A stretch of 64,000 nt of DNA from Rhodospirillaceae bacterium (GTDB lineage Bacteria > Pseudomonadota > Alphaproteobacteria > Kiloniellales > DSM-21159), in NCBI GenBank assembly GCA_006969625.1, contig CP030885.1:3669430-3733429 (forward strand), given 5' to 3'. The notes beneath the pieces are model-generated. The model saw only the letters and a program-made list of their open reading frames with translations. It had not been told where the DNA came from and did no database searches. Both the position numbers and the translations under genes were made by a program. Shown in pieces: positions 33,075-43,987 of this stretch (position 1 is the stretch's first letter; every line of letters starts with the position of its first letter).

Positions 33075-34228
33075 GAGCCGGCCTCCACCGGCGCGGCGAT
33101 CCGCACCCGCTGGCCGGGCACCACGCGCTGAGCGCTGCCCACCAAAATCCTCGCCCGATCGGCCAGGGTGCCGCGCACGAAGGCGCGCGTGTCGGCGGCA
33201 TGCAGGATCTCGACGGCCTCGCGCACGACCCGCGTGCCGTCCTCGGCCTCGGCGGCGACGAAGACCGACCAGAGACCTTTCTCGTCCTCGTAGAGCGCCG
33301 TCAGCGGTATCCAGAATCCGGCTTCGGCGACCTGTCGGGCGATATGCAGTTCGACCACCTCGCCGAAGGGCAGGCCGCCGCGCCCCTCGAGTTCGAACAA
33401 CAGCTCGACGCTGCGCGTGTCCGGGGCGATGTCGGGGCGGGTGCGCAACAGGCGGCTGGAGAGGATCTGCCCGGCCGCTTCGATACGGTAGTCGGCACCG
33501 GCGTATAGCCGCCGCGCCGCCTCGGGCGAAACTCCTACACGCGCCTGTGGTCGGCCACTTTCCAGCAACTCCAGCACGAAGGCGCCGGCCGCCACGACGG
33601 CGCCCTCGTCGAGGTGCCGAGCGGCAACGCTGCCGGCGAAGGGCGCGATCAGCGCCGACTTCTCGATGTCGATTTCCAAGGCGCGGATCTCCGCATCCAG
33701 CGCCTGCACCCGCGCCTCCAGGGCCGCCGCCGAGAGCCGTGCCTCGTCGAGCCTTTGGGCGCTGACGTGCCCGGCCCCGTGCAACTCGCGTTGCCGGCGC
33801 AGGGTGCGGCGCGCCAGGTCGAGGTCCGCTGCCGCCTGCGCGCGCTGGGCGGTCAGCGCGTCGCGCGCCGCCATCAGCGGCTCCGTATCGAGCTGCGCGA
33901 CCACGGCGCCCGCCTCGACCGCGTCGCCTTCGTCGCGCAGCACCGCGGTGACGAGTCCGGCCCGCTCGAAGGCGAGCTGGGTTCTGCGGGCCGGCTCCAG
34001 GCGGCCGGCGAAGCGTTGCTCGATGCGATAGCTGTCCTGCCGTTCGACCGGCATGACCTTGACCGGCAGGGGTGCGCGCGCCTGCGGCTCCTCCTGTGCG
34101 GAGGCGCGCAGATGCAGGGCCGCGATGCCGCCGGCGATGCCGCCGAGCACCAGCAGGGCGAAGACGGTCGTGCCAACCAGACCCAAGAGTCGTCGGTCCC
34201 GGCGGGGCACGGCATCGGGCTCGCTCAT
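33071..34228 (-). CDS. RND efflux periplasmic adaptor
   Basis: 385 residues. An N-terminal uncleaved membrane anchor (about residues 15-40, LLGLVGTTVFALLVLGGIAGG) replaces the lipobox seen in the other adaptor of this window. The lipoyl half-motifs (AFERAGLVTAVLRDEGDAVEAG and LIAPFAGSVAARHLDEGAVVAAG) flank an Ala/Arg-rich coiled-coil hairpin. Beta-barrel and membrane-proximal domains follow. The stop overlaps the permease start, and the MarR gene lies 59 bases upstream, forming a three-gene operon. Confidence 0.9.
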   Translation of the reverse strand: MSEPDAVPRRDRRLLGLVGTTVFALLVLGGIAGGIAALHLRASAQEEPQARAPLPVKVMPVERQDSYRIEQRFAGRLEPARRTQLAFERAGLVTAVLRDEGDAVEAGAVVAQLDTEPLMAARDALTAQRAQAAADLDLARRTLRRQRELHGAGHVSAQRLDEARLSAAALEARVQALDAEIRALEIDIEKSALIAPFAGSVAARHLDEGAVVAAGAFVLELLESGRPQARVGVSPEAARRLYAGADYRIEAAGQILSSRLLRTRPDIAPDTRSVELLFELEGRGGLPFGEVVELHIARQVAEAGFWIPLTALYEDEKGLWSVFVAAEAEDGTRVVREAVEILHAADTRAFVRGTLADRARILVGSAQRVVPGQRVRIAAPVEAGS

Positions 34229-34287
34229 CCGCGTTCCATCCTTCGCATCGGACGTCCTTGCTTTCTACGCAGCCGCGCAGGAACGGT

Positions 34288-34776
34288 TCATGTCGTCGCC
34301 TCGGGCTCCGCTGCGTCCGTCTGCGCGGCCTCGGTCAGTTGCGTGAGCTTGCGCTGCAGATCCGGCCAGTCCCGGCCACCGAAGCGCGCAGCAGCCGCGG
34401 CCTGGGCGGCGTGCCACTTCGGCAGCGCCTCGGCGAAGCGCCGACGCCCGGCCTGGGTGAGGCGCGCGCTGCGGCGCCGGCGCGGCCCCTCGGGCGAAAG
34501 CTCGACCAGCCCCTCGCGCGCCAGCGGGCGCAGCGCACGGGACAGGGTCGTGCGGTCCATGCCCAGGCCTGACGCCAGCCGGGCGAAGGGGATATCGGCA
34601 GCGCCGTGCAGCGCCGTCAGGATGGTGAACTGCCCCGCCGTCAGGCCGAGGTCGCCCATGCGCTCCTCGTAGAAGCGCGTGATCTCGCGCGCCGCTTGGC
34701 GCAGGGCGAAGCAGGCGCAGTGGTCGCGCACGAACGCCGCCTCTGTGTCCAGATCGGGATCTTGGTCGTTGTCCAT
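34288..34776 (-). CDS. MarR-family transcriptional regulator
   Basis: 162 residues from the ATG at 34776; in-frame starts at 34785 (ATG) and 34791 (GTG) are also possible and none has a clear ribosome site. The winged helix is typical (LGLTAGQFTILTALHG, FARLASGLGMDRTTLSRALRPLAREGLVEL, wing PRRRRSARLTQAG). It precedes the adaptor and RND permease genes, so it most likely represses that pump and itself. A near-perfect 24-bp palindrome covers the start region. Two Cys near the N-terminus (HCACF) could act as a redox switch, which is a guess. Confidence 0.85.
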   Translation of the reverse strand: MDNDQDPDLDTEAAFVRDHCACFALRQAAREITRFYEERMGDLGLTAGQFTILTALHGAADIPFARLASGLGMDRTTLSRALRPLAREGLVELSPEGPRRRRSARLTQAGRRRFAEALPKWHAAQAAAAARFGGRDWPDLQRKLTQLTEAAQTDAAEPEATT

Positions 34777-34797
34777 AATGTGCATATGCACTTTATG
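34774..34797. promoter_or_regulatory. Candidate MarR operator over the marR start
   Basis: A 24-bp palindrome with a perfect 12-bp core GTGCATATGCAC (34780-34791) and outer arms CATAA/TTATG, one pair mismatched. TTGACG on the coding strand lies just upstream, so a promoter and operator probably overlap here. The spacing to the possible start codons suggests a very short or absent leader. Confidence 0.5.
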
Positions 34798-34905
34798 ACG
34801 TCAAAAGCAAGCCCGGCACCAGCGCAATCTTCAGCGGAAGGCGCACAAACTCGGCAGACGTCGGCGCGACCCGGTACGGTGCCGCACGCTGGCCGGTCGC
34901 GAATC

Positions 34906-35820
34906 CTACGGGCCTGAGGTGCCGATCAGCAGGATGGCGATGCCGCCGCCGACGGCGACGATCCCCAGGATCTCGGTCCAGGTGCTGCGCTCCTTGAAGG
35001 CGAGCCAGGAGGCGAGCAGCGCGAAGACCAGCTCGACCTGACCCACTGCCCGCACGTAGGCGGCGTTCTCCAGGGTCATGGCGGTGAACCAGCCGGCCGA
35101 GGCGGCCATGCCGGTGACGCCGATCCACACGGTGGCGCGCCAGGCGCGCAGCACGGCGAGGAACTGGGCGCGGCGGCGCCAGGCCAGCCAGGCACCCATC
35201 GCCAGGGTCTGGACGCCGAGCACCCAGGCCAGCGTCGTCGCCGCCTGCACCGCCGCGCCGAGCGGCTCCAGCGACAGCGCCGCAGCCCGGTAGCAGACGG
35301 CCGAGAAGGCGAAGCCGCCGCCGGCCAGGATACCGTAGACGGCGGCTGGCTGCCCGACCGCCGCCAGCGCCGAACGCCAGCCGGCGGAACTGCGCGCCAG
35401 CGAGATGGCGACGACGCCGGCGACCGAGAGCAGGATGCCGGCGGCGCCGGCCAAGCTCAGCGGGTCGCCCAGCAGCAGGAAGCCGAACAGCGCCGCCTGC
35501 AGCGTATCCGTCTTCGAGTAGGTCGTGGCGATGGCGAAGTTGCGGAAGCCGAAGGCATGGATCAGGCAGACGGTGCCGGCGATCTGCGCCGCACCGCCGA
35601 CCACGACCCAGAGGAGGAAGGTCGCATGGGCATCCGGCACGGGCACGCCCTGCCAGCGGGCGAGCATCAGCAGGTAGGCGACGGCGAAGGGCCAGCCGTA
35701 GACGAAGCGGCAGTAGGCCGAGCCCAGCGTGCCCAGATCGGCCTTGGAGCGCTTCTGCAATGACGAGCGGGCGTTCTGGAAGAAGGCCGCCCAGAGGGTC
35801 CAGAGCACCCAATCCTGCAT
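34906..35820 (-). CDS. EamA/DMT-family transporter
   Basis: 304 residues from the ATG at 35820. About ten transmembrane helices in two EamA-like repeats of five, with the typical short connecting loops (YSKTDTLQAALFGFLLLGDPLS; GQVELVFALLASWLAFKERSTWTEILGI). Members export amino acids, drugs or metabolites. It is divergent from an AraC-type gene, 178 bases apart, which suggests that the regulator controls it. Substrate not predictable. Confidence 0.85.
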   Translation of the reverse strand: MQDWVLWTLWAAFFQNARSSLQKRSKADLGTLGSAYCRFVYGWPFAVAYLLMLARWQGVPVPDAHATFLLWVVVGGAAQIAGTVCLIHAFGFRNFAIATTYSKTDTLQAALFGFLLLGDPLSLAGAAGILLSVAGVVAISLARSSAGWRSALAAVGQPAAVYGILAGGGFAFSAVCYRAAALSLEPLGAAVQAATTLAWVLGVQTLAMGAWLAWRRRAQFLAVLRAWRATVWIGVTGMAASAGWFTAMTLENAAYVRAVGQVELVFALLASWLAFKERSTWTEILGIVAVGGGIAILLIGTSGP

Positions 35821-35998
35821 CCTGCGCGCTCCACCCGCCCGACCGGCGCGGCCCGGCGCGCCCCTCGAGGCGTTGCTAGCGCATCCACGCCATGCCGACC
35901 AGCGCCACCGCCGCATGGCTCGACGGCGCTCGGGGCCTTGGCGCGCGGCCCGCTCCCAGGCAAGTTGGCCGGGCAAGACGCAAAGCGAGGGAGCCGAG

Positions 35999-36829
35999 AT
36001 GCCTGAGCGCCGGGCCGCATCCTTTAGGCTGCACCGCAGCGCCCTGCCGCAGATCGAGGCGGTCGAAGCAGAGACGGCGCATGCCTTCGGTCGCCATACC
36101 CACGAGCAGTTCGGCGTCGGCCTGATCGATTGCGGCGCCCAGGCCTCGGCGAGCGGGCGCGGCCCGGTCGAGGCCAGCGCCGGCGACGTCATCACCGTCA
36201 ACCCCGGCGAGGTGCACGACGGCCTGCCGCTCGGCGCAGGCAAGCGCCGTTGGCGCATGCTCTATCTGGAGCCGGGCCTGGTGGTTGCCGCGGCCCGCGA
36301 CATCGATGCCGGTTGCGACCGCCTGCGCGAGTTCGTCCATCCCGTCATAGCGCGGCGCAATACGGCCCGGCGCTTCGCGTGCCTCTATGCCGCAGTCACG
36401 GCCGCCGCCGGCCAGACCGACGATGCGGCGCTGCAGGAACGGCTGCTGCTCCTGCTGGCCGAACTGCTGCACGAGCGCCCCGTCGCCGCGGACCCCATGG
36501 CGCCAGGCCGCTACCCCGGCTCCGTGCTGCGCGCGCGCCAGCGGATCGACGACGACCCGGCGGCGGCGGCCAGCCTGGCGGAGCTGGCCGCCCTGTGCGG
36601 CCTCAGCCGCTACCAGCTCGTCCGCAGCTTCGCCCGAGCGACCGGTTTCACGCCGCATGCCTATCGCCTGCAACGCAGGCTGGCCCTGGCCCGCCGGCTG
36701 ATCGCCGCCGGCAGCCCGCTGGCCGAGGCCGCCCTGGCAAGCGGCTTCGCCGACCAGAGCCACATGACACGCCTGTTCGTGCGCACCTTCGGCTACTCGC
36801 CCGGCCTCTACGCCGCAGCCGTCGCCTGA
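35999..36829 (+). CDS. AraC-family transcriptional regulator
   Basis: 276 residues from the ATG at 35999 with a GGAG site. The N-terminal half is an AraC-type cupin ligand-binding domain (HTHEQFGVGLIDCG; GDVITVNPGEVHDG). The C-terminal 100 residues contain the two helix-turn-helix motifs (SLAELAALCGLSRYQLVRSFARATGFTPHAY; PLAEAALASGFADQSHMTRLFVRTFGYSPG). It faces away from the EamA exporter gene and lies upstream of the B3/B4 and LysE genes, so it may control export of an amino acid-like compound in both directions. Confidence 0.88.
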   Translation: MPERRAASFRLHRSALPQIEAVEAETAHAFGRHTHEQFGVGLIDCGAQASASGRGPVEASAGDVITVNPGEVHDGLPLGAGKRRWRMLYLEPGLVVAAARDIDAGCDRLREFVHPVIARRNTARRFACLYAAVTAAAGQTDDAALQERLLLLLAELLHERPVAADPMAPGRYPGSVLRARQRIDDDPAAAASLAELAALCGLSRYQLVRSFARATGFTPHAYRLQRRLALARRLIAAGSPLAEAALASGFADQSHMTRLFVRTFGYSPGLYAAAVA

Positions 36830-36923
36830 GCGCCCCGCAATTTCCTTCAAGAGCGGCCCGGTGCGATCGGATTTACTCTCGGCCCGATCGCCCTCGAACG
36901 CGGCATCCGCAGGGACCGAGCCC

Positions 36924-37616
36924 ATGTACTTCCGACATGCCCCCGAGATACGGCGGGACTTCCCGGACCTGGTCTGCGGCGTAGTCGCCGCCGAGGGCTT
37001 GCACGACAAACCGCAGAGCACGCCGGACCTGAGCCCCTGGTTGGAGCGGGCGGCATCGCGGCTGGCGACGGCCAGGGAAGGCGAGATGCCGGAGATCCAG
37101 GCCTGGCGGCGCGTCTTCGCCGGCATGGGGCTGAAGCCGACCCAGTACCGCTGCGCCGCCGAGGCGCTGCTGCGTCGCTACCGCCAGGACGCGAGCCTGC
37201 CGGCGATCGATCCCTTCGTCGACCTCTGCAACGCCCTGTCCCTCGCGTATGCCATTCCGGTCGCCGCCTTCGACCGTGCCAAGGTAACCGGTGGGATCGA
37301 GGTGCGGCACGCGGAAGGCACTGAGACCTATACCAGCTTCTCCGGCGCGACGGAGCACCCGGACCCTGGCGAGGTGATCTTCGCCGACGAAGCCGGCCAG
37401 GCGCATGCCCGTCGCTGGGCGCACCGCCAAAGCGGCCTGTCCGCCGTTGGGTCGGGCACGCGCGAAGTCCTGGTGGTCGTCGAGGCGCACCACGAGGTGG
37501 GCGAGCGCGCCGTCGCCGGCCTGATCGAGAGTCTCGCCGAAGCCTTGCGGACACACTGGAACGCCGAGGTGCGCAGCGCCCTGCTCAGCCAGGCTACACC
37601 CCGCTTCGACGTCTGA
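36924..37616 (+). CDS. B3/B4 domain protein (PheT editing-domain-like)
   Basis: 230 residues from the ATG at 36924 with an AGGGA site. The protein consists of a single B3/B4 domain, the fold that edits mischarged tRNA in the beta subunit of phenylalanyl-tRNA synthetase (MGLKPTQYRCAAEALLRRY; LVDLCNALSLAYAIPVAAFD-type segment; EVIFADEAGQAHARRW). Free-standing proteins of this kind are often found with amino acid exporters and AraC regulators, as here, where LysE follows 34 bases later. An editing or ligand-sensing role is possible but unproved. Confidence 0.8.
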   Translation: MYFRHAPEIRRDFPDLVCGVVAAEGLHDKPQSTPDLSPWLERAASRLATAREGEMPEIQAWRRVFAGMGLKPTQYRCAAEALLRRYRQDASLPAIDPFVDLCNALSLAYAIPVAAFDRAKVTGGIEVRHAEGTETYTSFSGATEHPDPGEVIFADEAGQAHARRWAHRQSGLSAVGSGTREVLVVVEAHHEVGERAVAGLIESLAEALRTHWNAEVRSALLSQATPRFDV

Positions 37617-37650
37617 GCCCCACCAACGCGATCGCCGGAGGCGCACGCGC

Positions 37651-38262
37651 ATGACGGCCGAGTTCCTGCTCACCTCCCTGGTGGTTGTCCTGCTGCCGGG
37701 CACCGGCGTGATCTACACCCTGGCGATCGGCCTGGCGCGTGGCTGGGGCGCCAGCGTCCTGGCGGCCGCCGGCTGCACGCTCGGCATCCTGCCGCACATC
37801 GCCGCCAGCCTGGCCGGCCTGGCGGCCCTTCTGCACGCCAGCGCGGAACTGTTCCAGTTCGTAAAGCTCCTGGGCGTGGTCTACCTGCTCTACATGGCCT
37901 GGAGCATGCTGCGGGCCGACGGTGCCTTGCAGGTGAGCGCGCACGCCCGGCCCGCGGCGGCCGGACGCATCGTCGCCGACGGGATCCTGCTCAATCTGCT
38001 CAATCCCAAGCTGTCGCTGTTCTTCCTCGCCTTCCTGCCGGTCTTCGTGCCGGCCGGGACCGCGGACCCGAACCTGCACATGTTGCTGCTGGCCGCCGTC
38101 TTCATGGCGCTCACCTTCGTCGTCTTCGCCGGCTACGGCGCCTTCGCCGCGACAGCCCGCCGCTACGTCGTGGGGCAGCCGGGAACCATGCGCTGGCTGC
38201 AGCGGGTCTTTGCGGCGGCCTTCGGCTTGCTGGCCCTCCGCCTGGCGCTGGGCGAGCGTTGA
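37651..38262 (+). CDS. LysE/RhtB-family amino acid exporter
   Basis: 203 residues and six predicted transmembrane helices, with the LysE motif LLPGTGVIYTLAIGLARGWGA at the N-terminus and ILLNLLNPKLSLFFLAFLPVFV in the middle. It exports amino acids or derivatives with proton exchange. It follows the B3/B4 gene in the same direction and ends 15 bases from the convergent stop of the cyclase gene. Substrate not readable from sequence. Confidence 0.88.
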   Translation: MTAEFLLTSLVVVLLPGTGVIYTLAIGLARGWGASVLAAAGCTLGILPHIAASLAGLAALLHASAELFQFVKLLGVVYLLYMAWSMLRADGALQVSAHARPAAAGRIVADGILLNLLNPKLSLFFLAFLPVFVPAGTADPNLHMLLLAAVFMALTFVVFAGYGAFAATARRYVVGQPGTMRWLQRVFAAAFGLLALRLALGER

Positions 38263-38277
38263 CCCGGCGGAGCCGGC

Positions 38278-40938
<2,661 letters not shown>

Positions 40939-40941
40939 CGC

Positions 40942-42234
40942 TCAGATCCGCTCCCGGAAGGCTTCGTCGCGGATGCGCAGCAGCGGCTCCAGCACCGAGG
41001 CGAGCAGCGACTTGCGGCCGGTCAGCACGTCCACCTGGGCGACCATCCCCGGCATGATCGGCAGCGCTTCCGGCGCCGCGCCGAGGTAGCCGCGCGCCGG
41101 CTCGACCACCAGGCGGAAGTAGGGCCCGGCATCGGGGTCCGGGGTGGTGTCGGCGGAGATCTGCGAGATGGTGCCCTCCAGGGCGCCGTAGCGCAGGAAG
41201 TCATAGGTGCTGATCTTGATGCGCACCGGCTGGCCGACGCGCACCGGTCCGCGGTCGGCGGGGCTCAAGCGTGCCTCGACCACCAGGTTGTCGTGGGTCG
41301 GCACCAGTTCCATGATCGGCTCGCCGGTGCGCACCACGCCGCCGACGGTGGCATAGCGCAAATTCTTGACGATGCCCTCGACCGGGCTGCGCAGCACGGT
41401 CCGCGCCTCGCGTTCGGCGGCGGTGGCCAGCAGCTCGCGGGTACGGGCGATCTCGCTCTCCAGGTCGCGCGCCGCCTCCACGGCCTCGCGCCGGAAGGTA
41501 AGCTCGGTCTCGCGCAGCTTCTCCTCGGCCTCGGCGAGGGCGGCTTCGGCGCGCGGGATGGCCGGGGCCAGGGCGGCCAGCTCGCCCTCGAGCCGACTGA
41601 CGCTCTGGCGCCGCTCCAGATGCTCCATCTGCGAGGTCAGGCCGTCGTCGAACAGGCCCTGGGAGATCGCCAGGTTCTCGCGCGCCAGAGCCAGCTCGGC
41701 ACGTACGGCGGCGCGGGTCTCGTCGAGCTCCTGAATGGCGAAGCGGCGCTGGCGGATCTGCGCCTGCAGGCCCTCCAGACTGCTGGCCAGACGCGCCTGC
41801 TCGGCGCGGTAAGCCTCGGTCTCGGCGGCGGCCAGCTCCGGACGGCGCGCGGCGATCTCCGGCGGCAGGCCCAGTGCGGCGCCGCTGCCGGCGGCGCGCA
41901 GGCGGGCCAGCTTCAGGCGCTGGGCGTCCAGACGCACGCGCAGCTCGGGCTCGTTCAACTGGCCGCTGGGCAGGGTCAGTTCGACCAGCGGCGCGCCGGC
42001 AGCCACCACCTCGCCCTCGCGCACGAAGAGCGCCTTGATGATGCCGCCGTCGAGGTGCTGGATCACCTTGACCCGGTCGCGCGGCGCCACCTCGCCGTGC
42101 GCGACGGCGACCTGCTCGAACTCCGCGCTGGCCGCCCAGGCCAGCGCGGCGATCACCAGGGCCATGACCAGCAGCGCGGCCCGCCGCCAGCCGAGGCCGG
42201 GGTTGCGGGTCAGCAGCGCGTCGAGCCGGCTCAT
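40942..42234 (-). CDS. HlyD-family type I secretion adaptor
   Basis: 430 residues from the ATG at 42234, overlapping the ABC transporter stop (ATGA). One N-terminal membrane helix (about 18-38), lipoyl half-motifs (VIQHLDGGIIKALFVREGEVV and VLRSPVEGIVKNLRYATVGGV) and a long coiled-coil region of Ala/Glu/Arg heptads between them. The C-terminal segment (MPGMVAQVDVLTGRKSLLASV) is the conserved end of PrtE/HlyD/LapC proteins. It links the ABC exporter to a TolC-type channel, which is encoded at the other end of this locus. Confidence 0.93.
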   Translation of the reverse strand: MSRLDALLTRNPGLGWRRAALLVMALVIAALAWAASAEFEQVAVAHGEVAPRDRVKVIQHLDGGIIKALFVREGEVVAAGAPLVELTLPSGQLNEPELRVRLDAQRLKLARLRAAGSGAALGLPPEIAARRPELAAAETEAYRAEQARLASSLEGLQAQIRQRRFAIQELDETRAAVRAELALARENLAISQGLFDDGLTSQMEHLERRQSVSRLEGELAALAPAIPRAEAALAEAEEKLRETELTFRREAVEAARDLESEIARTRELLATAAEREARTVLRSPVEGIVKNLRYATVGGVVRTGEPIMELVPTHDNLVVEARLSPADRGPVRVGQPVRIKISTYDFLRYGALEGTISQISADTTPDPDAGPYFRLVVEPARGYLGAAPEALPIMPGMVAQVDVLTGRKSLLASVLEPLLRIRDEAFRERI

Positions 42235-43985
42235 GGCCCGACCTCCGAGACGGAGCCTGCCGCACTGCCCGTCTGCAGCCGTGCCAGTACCTCGCTGGCC
42301 GGTCCGCCGAGCAGCATCCGCCCGTTGCGCAGGACCAGTACGCTGGCGCACTGGGGCAGCAGGTCCAGGCTGTGGGTCGCCATCACGATGGTATGGTCGC
42401 GCGCCAGCTCCAGCAGGTTGGCGACGACGCGTTGGCGGGCCTCGCGGTCCAGGTTGGCGGTCGGCTCGTCGAGCAGCAGGACCGGCGGGTCGCGCAACAA
42501 GGCACGCGCCAGGGCGAGGCGCTGGCGCTGGCCGCCCGACAGGCGGTGGCCGCCCTCGCCGATCTGCGTCATGAAGCCGTCGGGAAGCTGCGCCGCCACC
42601 TCCTGCACGCCGGCACGCCGCGCCGCCTCCAGGATCGCCGCGTCGGAGGCCCGGGGGTCGGCCAGCGCGATGTTGTCCTTGATCGTGCCGTCGAACAGGA
42701 AGCAGTCCTGCGCCACGTAGCCGATGCAGTCGGCGATCTGCTCGCGCCCGAGCTGCGCGACGTCCATGCCGTCGAGCAGCACGCGGCCGGCGGCCGGCCG
42801 GTAGAGGCCCTGCAGCAGCTTGAGCAGCGTCGTCTTGCCGCTGCCGTTGGCGCCGATCACGGCGTGCAACCCGCCAGGGCCGAGACGGAAGGACAGCTCC
42901 TCGATGACGTTGCGCGAGGCTTGTGCGGCGGCGGCATCGTAGTGGAACGAAAGGCCCTCGACGGTGATCACCCCCTGCGGACGCGGCAGTGCGATGCCCG
43001 TCTCGGCACGCTCTTCCTCCAAGGCGAAGAGGTCGCGCAGGCGCTGGGCCGACTCGCGAAAGCCCGCGTAGGTGCGCCAGCTCGAGGAGAGTTGAACCAG
43101 CGGGCCGACGAAGCGGCCGGCCAGGATGTTGGCGGCGACCAGGGCACCGACGGTCATCTGCTGCTCCAGCACCGCCAGCGCGCCGACCGAGACGATGGCC
43201 ACAGTGGTCAGGATGGCCACCGCATGGCCGGCGTTGTGGAAGGCGTCGGCCCGGCTGCCGCGCTCCAGCGCCGCCTCGATCGCCGCGGCATGGCGGTCCT
43301 CCCAGCGCGGCACCAGCGCCGCCCCCAACCCCAGCGACTTGATGGTGGTGCGTCCCTGCACGAGCTCGCCGACCAGTTCGTCGCGCCGGCGCGCCGCTGC
43401 CCGCTCGCCGCGGCTGCTGCGCCCGACCAGCCAGGCGCTGGCCAGCGCCAGCGCCGCCATCAGCCCGGCCATCGCCAGCAGCACCGGTGCCACGGGTGCG
43501 GCGAAAACCACGATCAGCAGGAAGAACAGCGCCAGAAACGGCAAGTCGCAGAGCAGCACCGCGCTGGCGCCGCCCAGCGTCGCCCGCACGGTCTCCAGGT
43601 CGCGGAAGAGCGTCTGCCAGGCCCCGGCCGGACGGCTCTCCAGCAGGTGCAGCGGCAGGCGCCGCAGCTTGTCGACCAGCCGGCGCCCGAGCTCCGCATC
43701 GAGGCGCAGGGCGACGCGCTGGACCACGCGGCTGCGTGCCTGGCGCAGCACGAAGTCGAAGGCGATCGCCACCGCCATGCCGATGACCAGCGCCTGCAGG
43801 GTCGTCATACCAGCATGCGCGATGACCCGGTCGTAGACCTGCAGGACGAACAGCGGGACAGCCAGGACGAAGAGATTGACGAACAGGGAGACCAGAAGGA
43901 CCTCGCGCAGGGGCCCCGCGACCGGCCGCAGCACCAGCCCGAGCCAGCCCCGCGGCGTCTCTCGCGCGTGTCGTGCTTCGGCCAT
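42231..43985 (-). CDS. Type I secretion ABC transporter (permease/ATPase)
   Basis: 584 residues: a six-helix exporter domain followed by the ATPase with Walker A (GANGSGKTT), signature LSGGQRQRLALARALL and Walker B (PVLLLDEPTANLDREA). There is no N-terminal C39 peptidase or C39-like extension, as in PrtD-type exporters of RTX proteins. It lies 2 bases after the RTX gene and overlaps the adaptor gene, so the RTX protein is its probable substrate. Confidence 0.94.
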   Translation of the reverse strand: MAEARHARETPRGWLGLVLRPVAGPLREVLLVSLFVNLFVLAVPLFVLQVYDRVIAHAGMTTLQALVIGMAVAIAFDFVLRQARSRVVQRVALRLDAELGRRLVDKLRRLPLHLLESRPAGAWQTLFRDLETVRATLGGASAVLLCDLPFLALFFLLIVVFAAPVAPVLLAMAGLMAALALASAWLVGRSSRGERAAARRRDELVGELVQGRTTIKSLGLGAALVPRWEDRHAAAIEAALERGSRADAFHNAGHAVAILTTVAIVSVGALAVLEQQMTVGALVAANILAGRFVGPLVQLSSSWRTYAGFRESAQRLRDLFALEEERAETGIALPRPQGVITVEGLSFHYDAAAAQASRNVIEELSFRLGPGGLHAVIGANGSGKTTLLKLLQGLYRPAAGRVLLDGMDVAQLGREQIADCIGYVAQDCFLFDGTIKDNIALADPRASDAAILEAARRAGVQEVAAQLPDGFMTQIGEGGHRLSGGQRQRLALARALLRDPPVLLLDEPTANLDREARQRVVANLLELARDHTIVMATHSLDLLPQCASVLVLRNGRMLLGGPASEVLARLQTGSAAGSVSEVGP

Positions 43986-43987
43986 GC

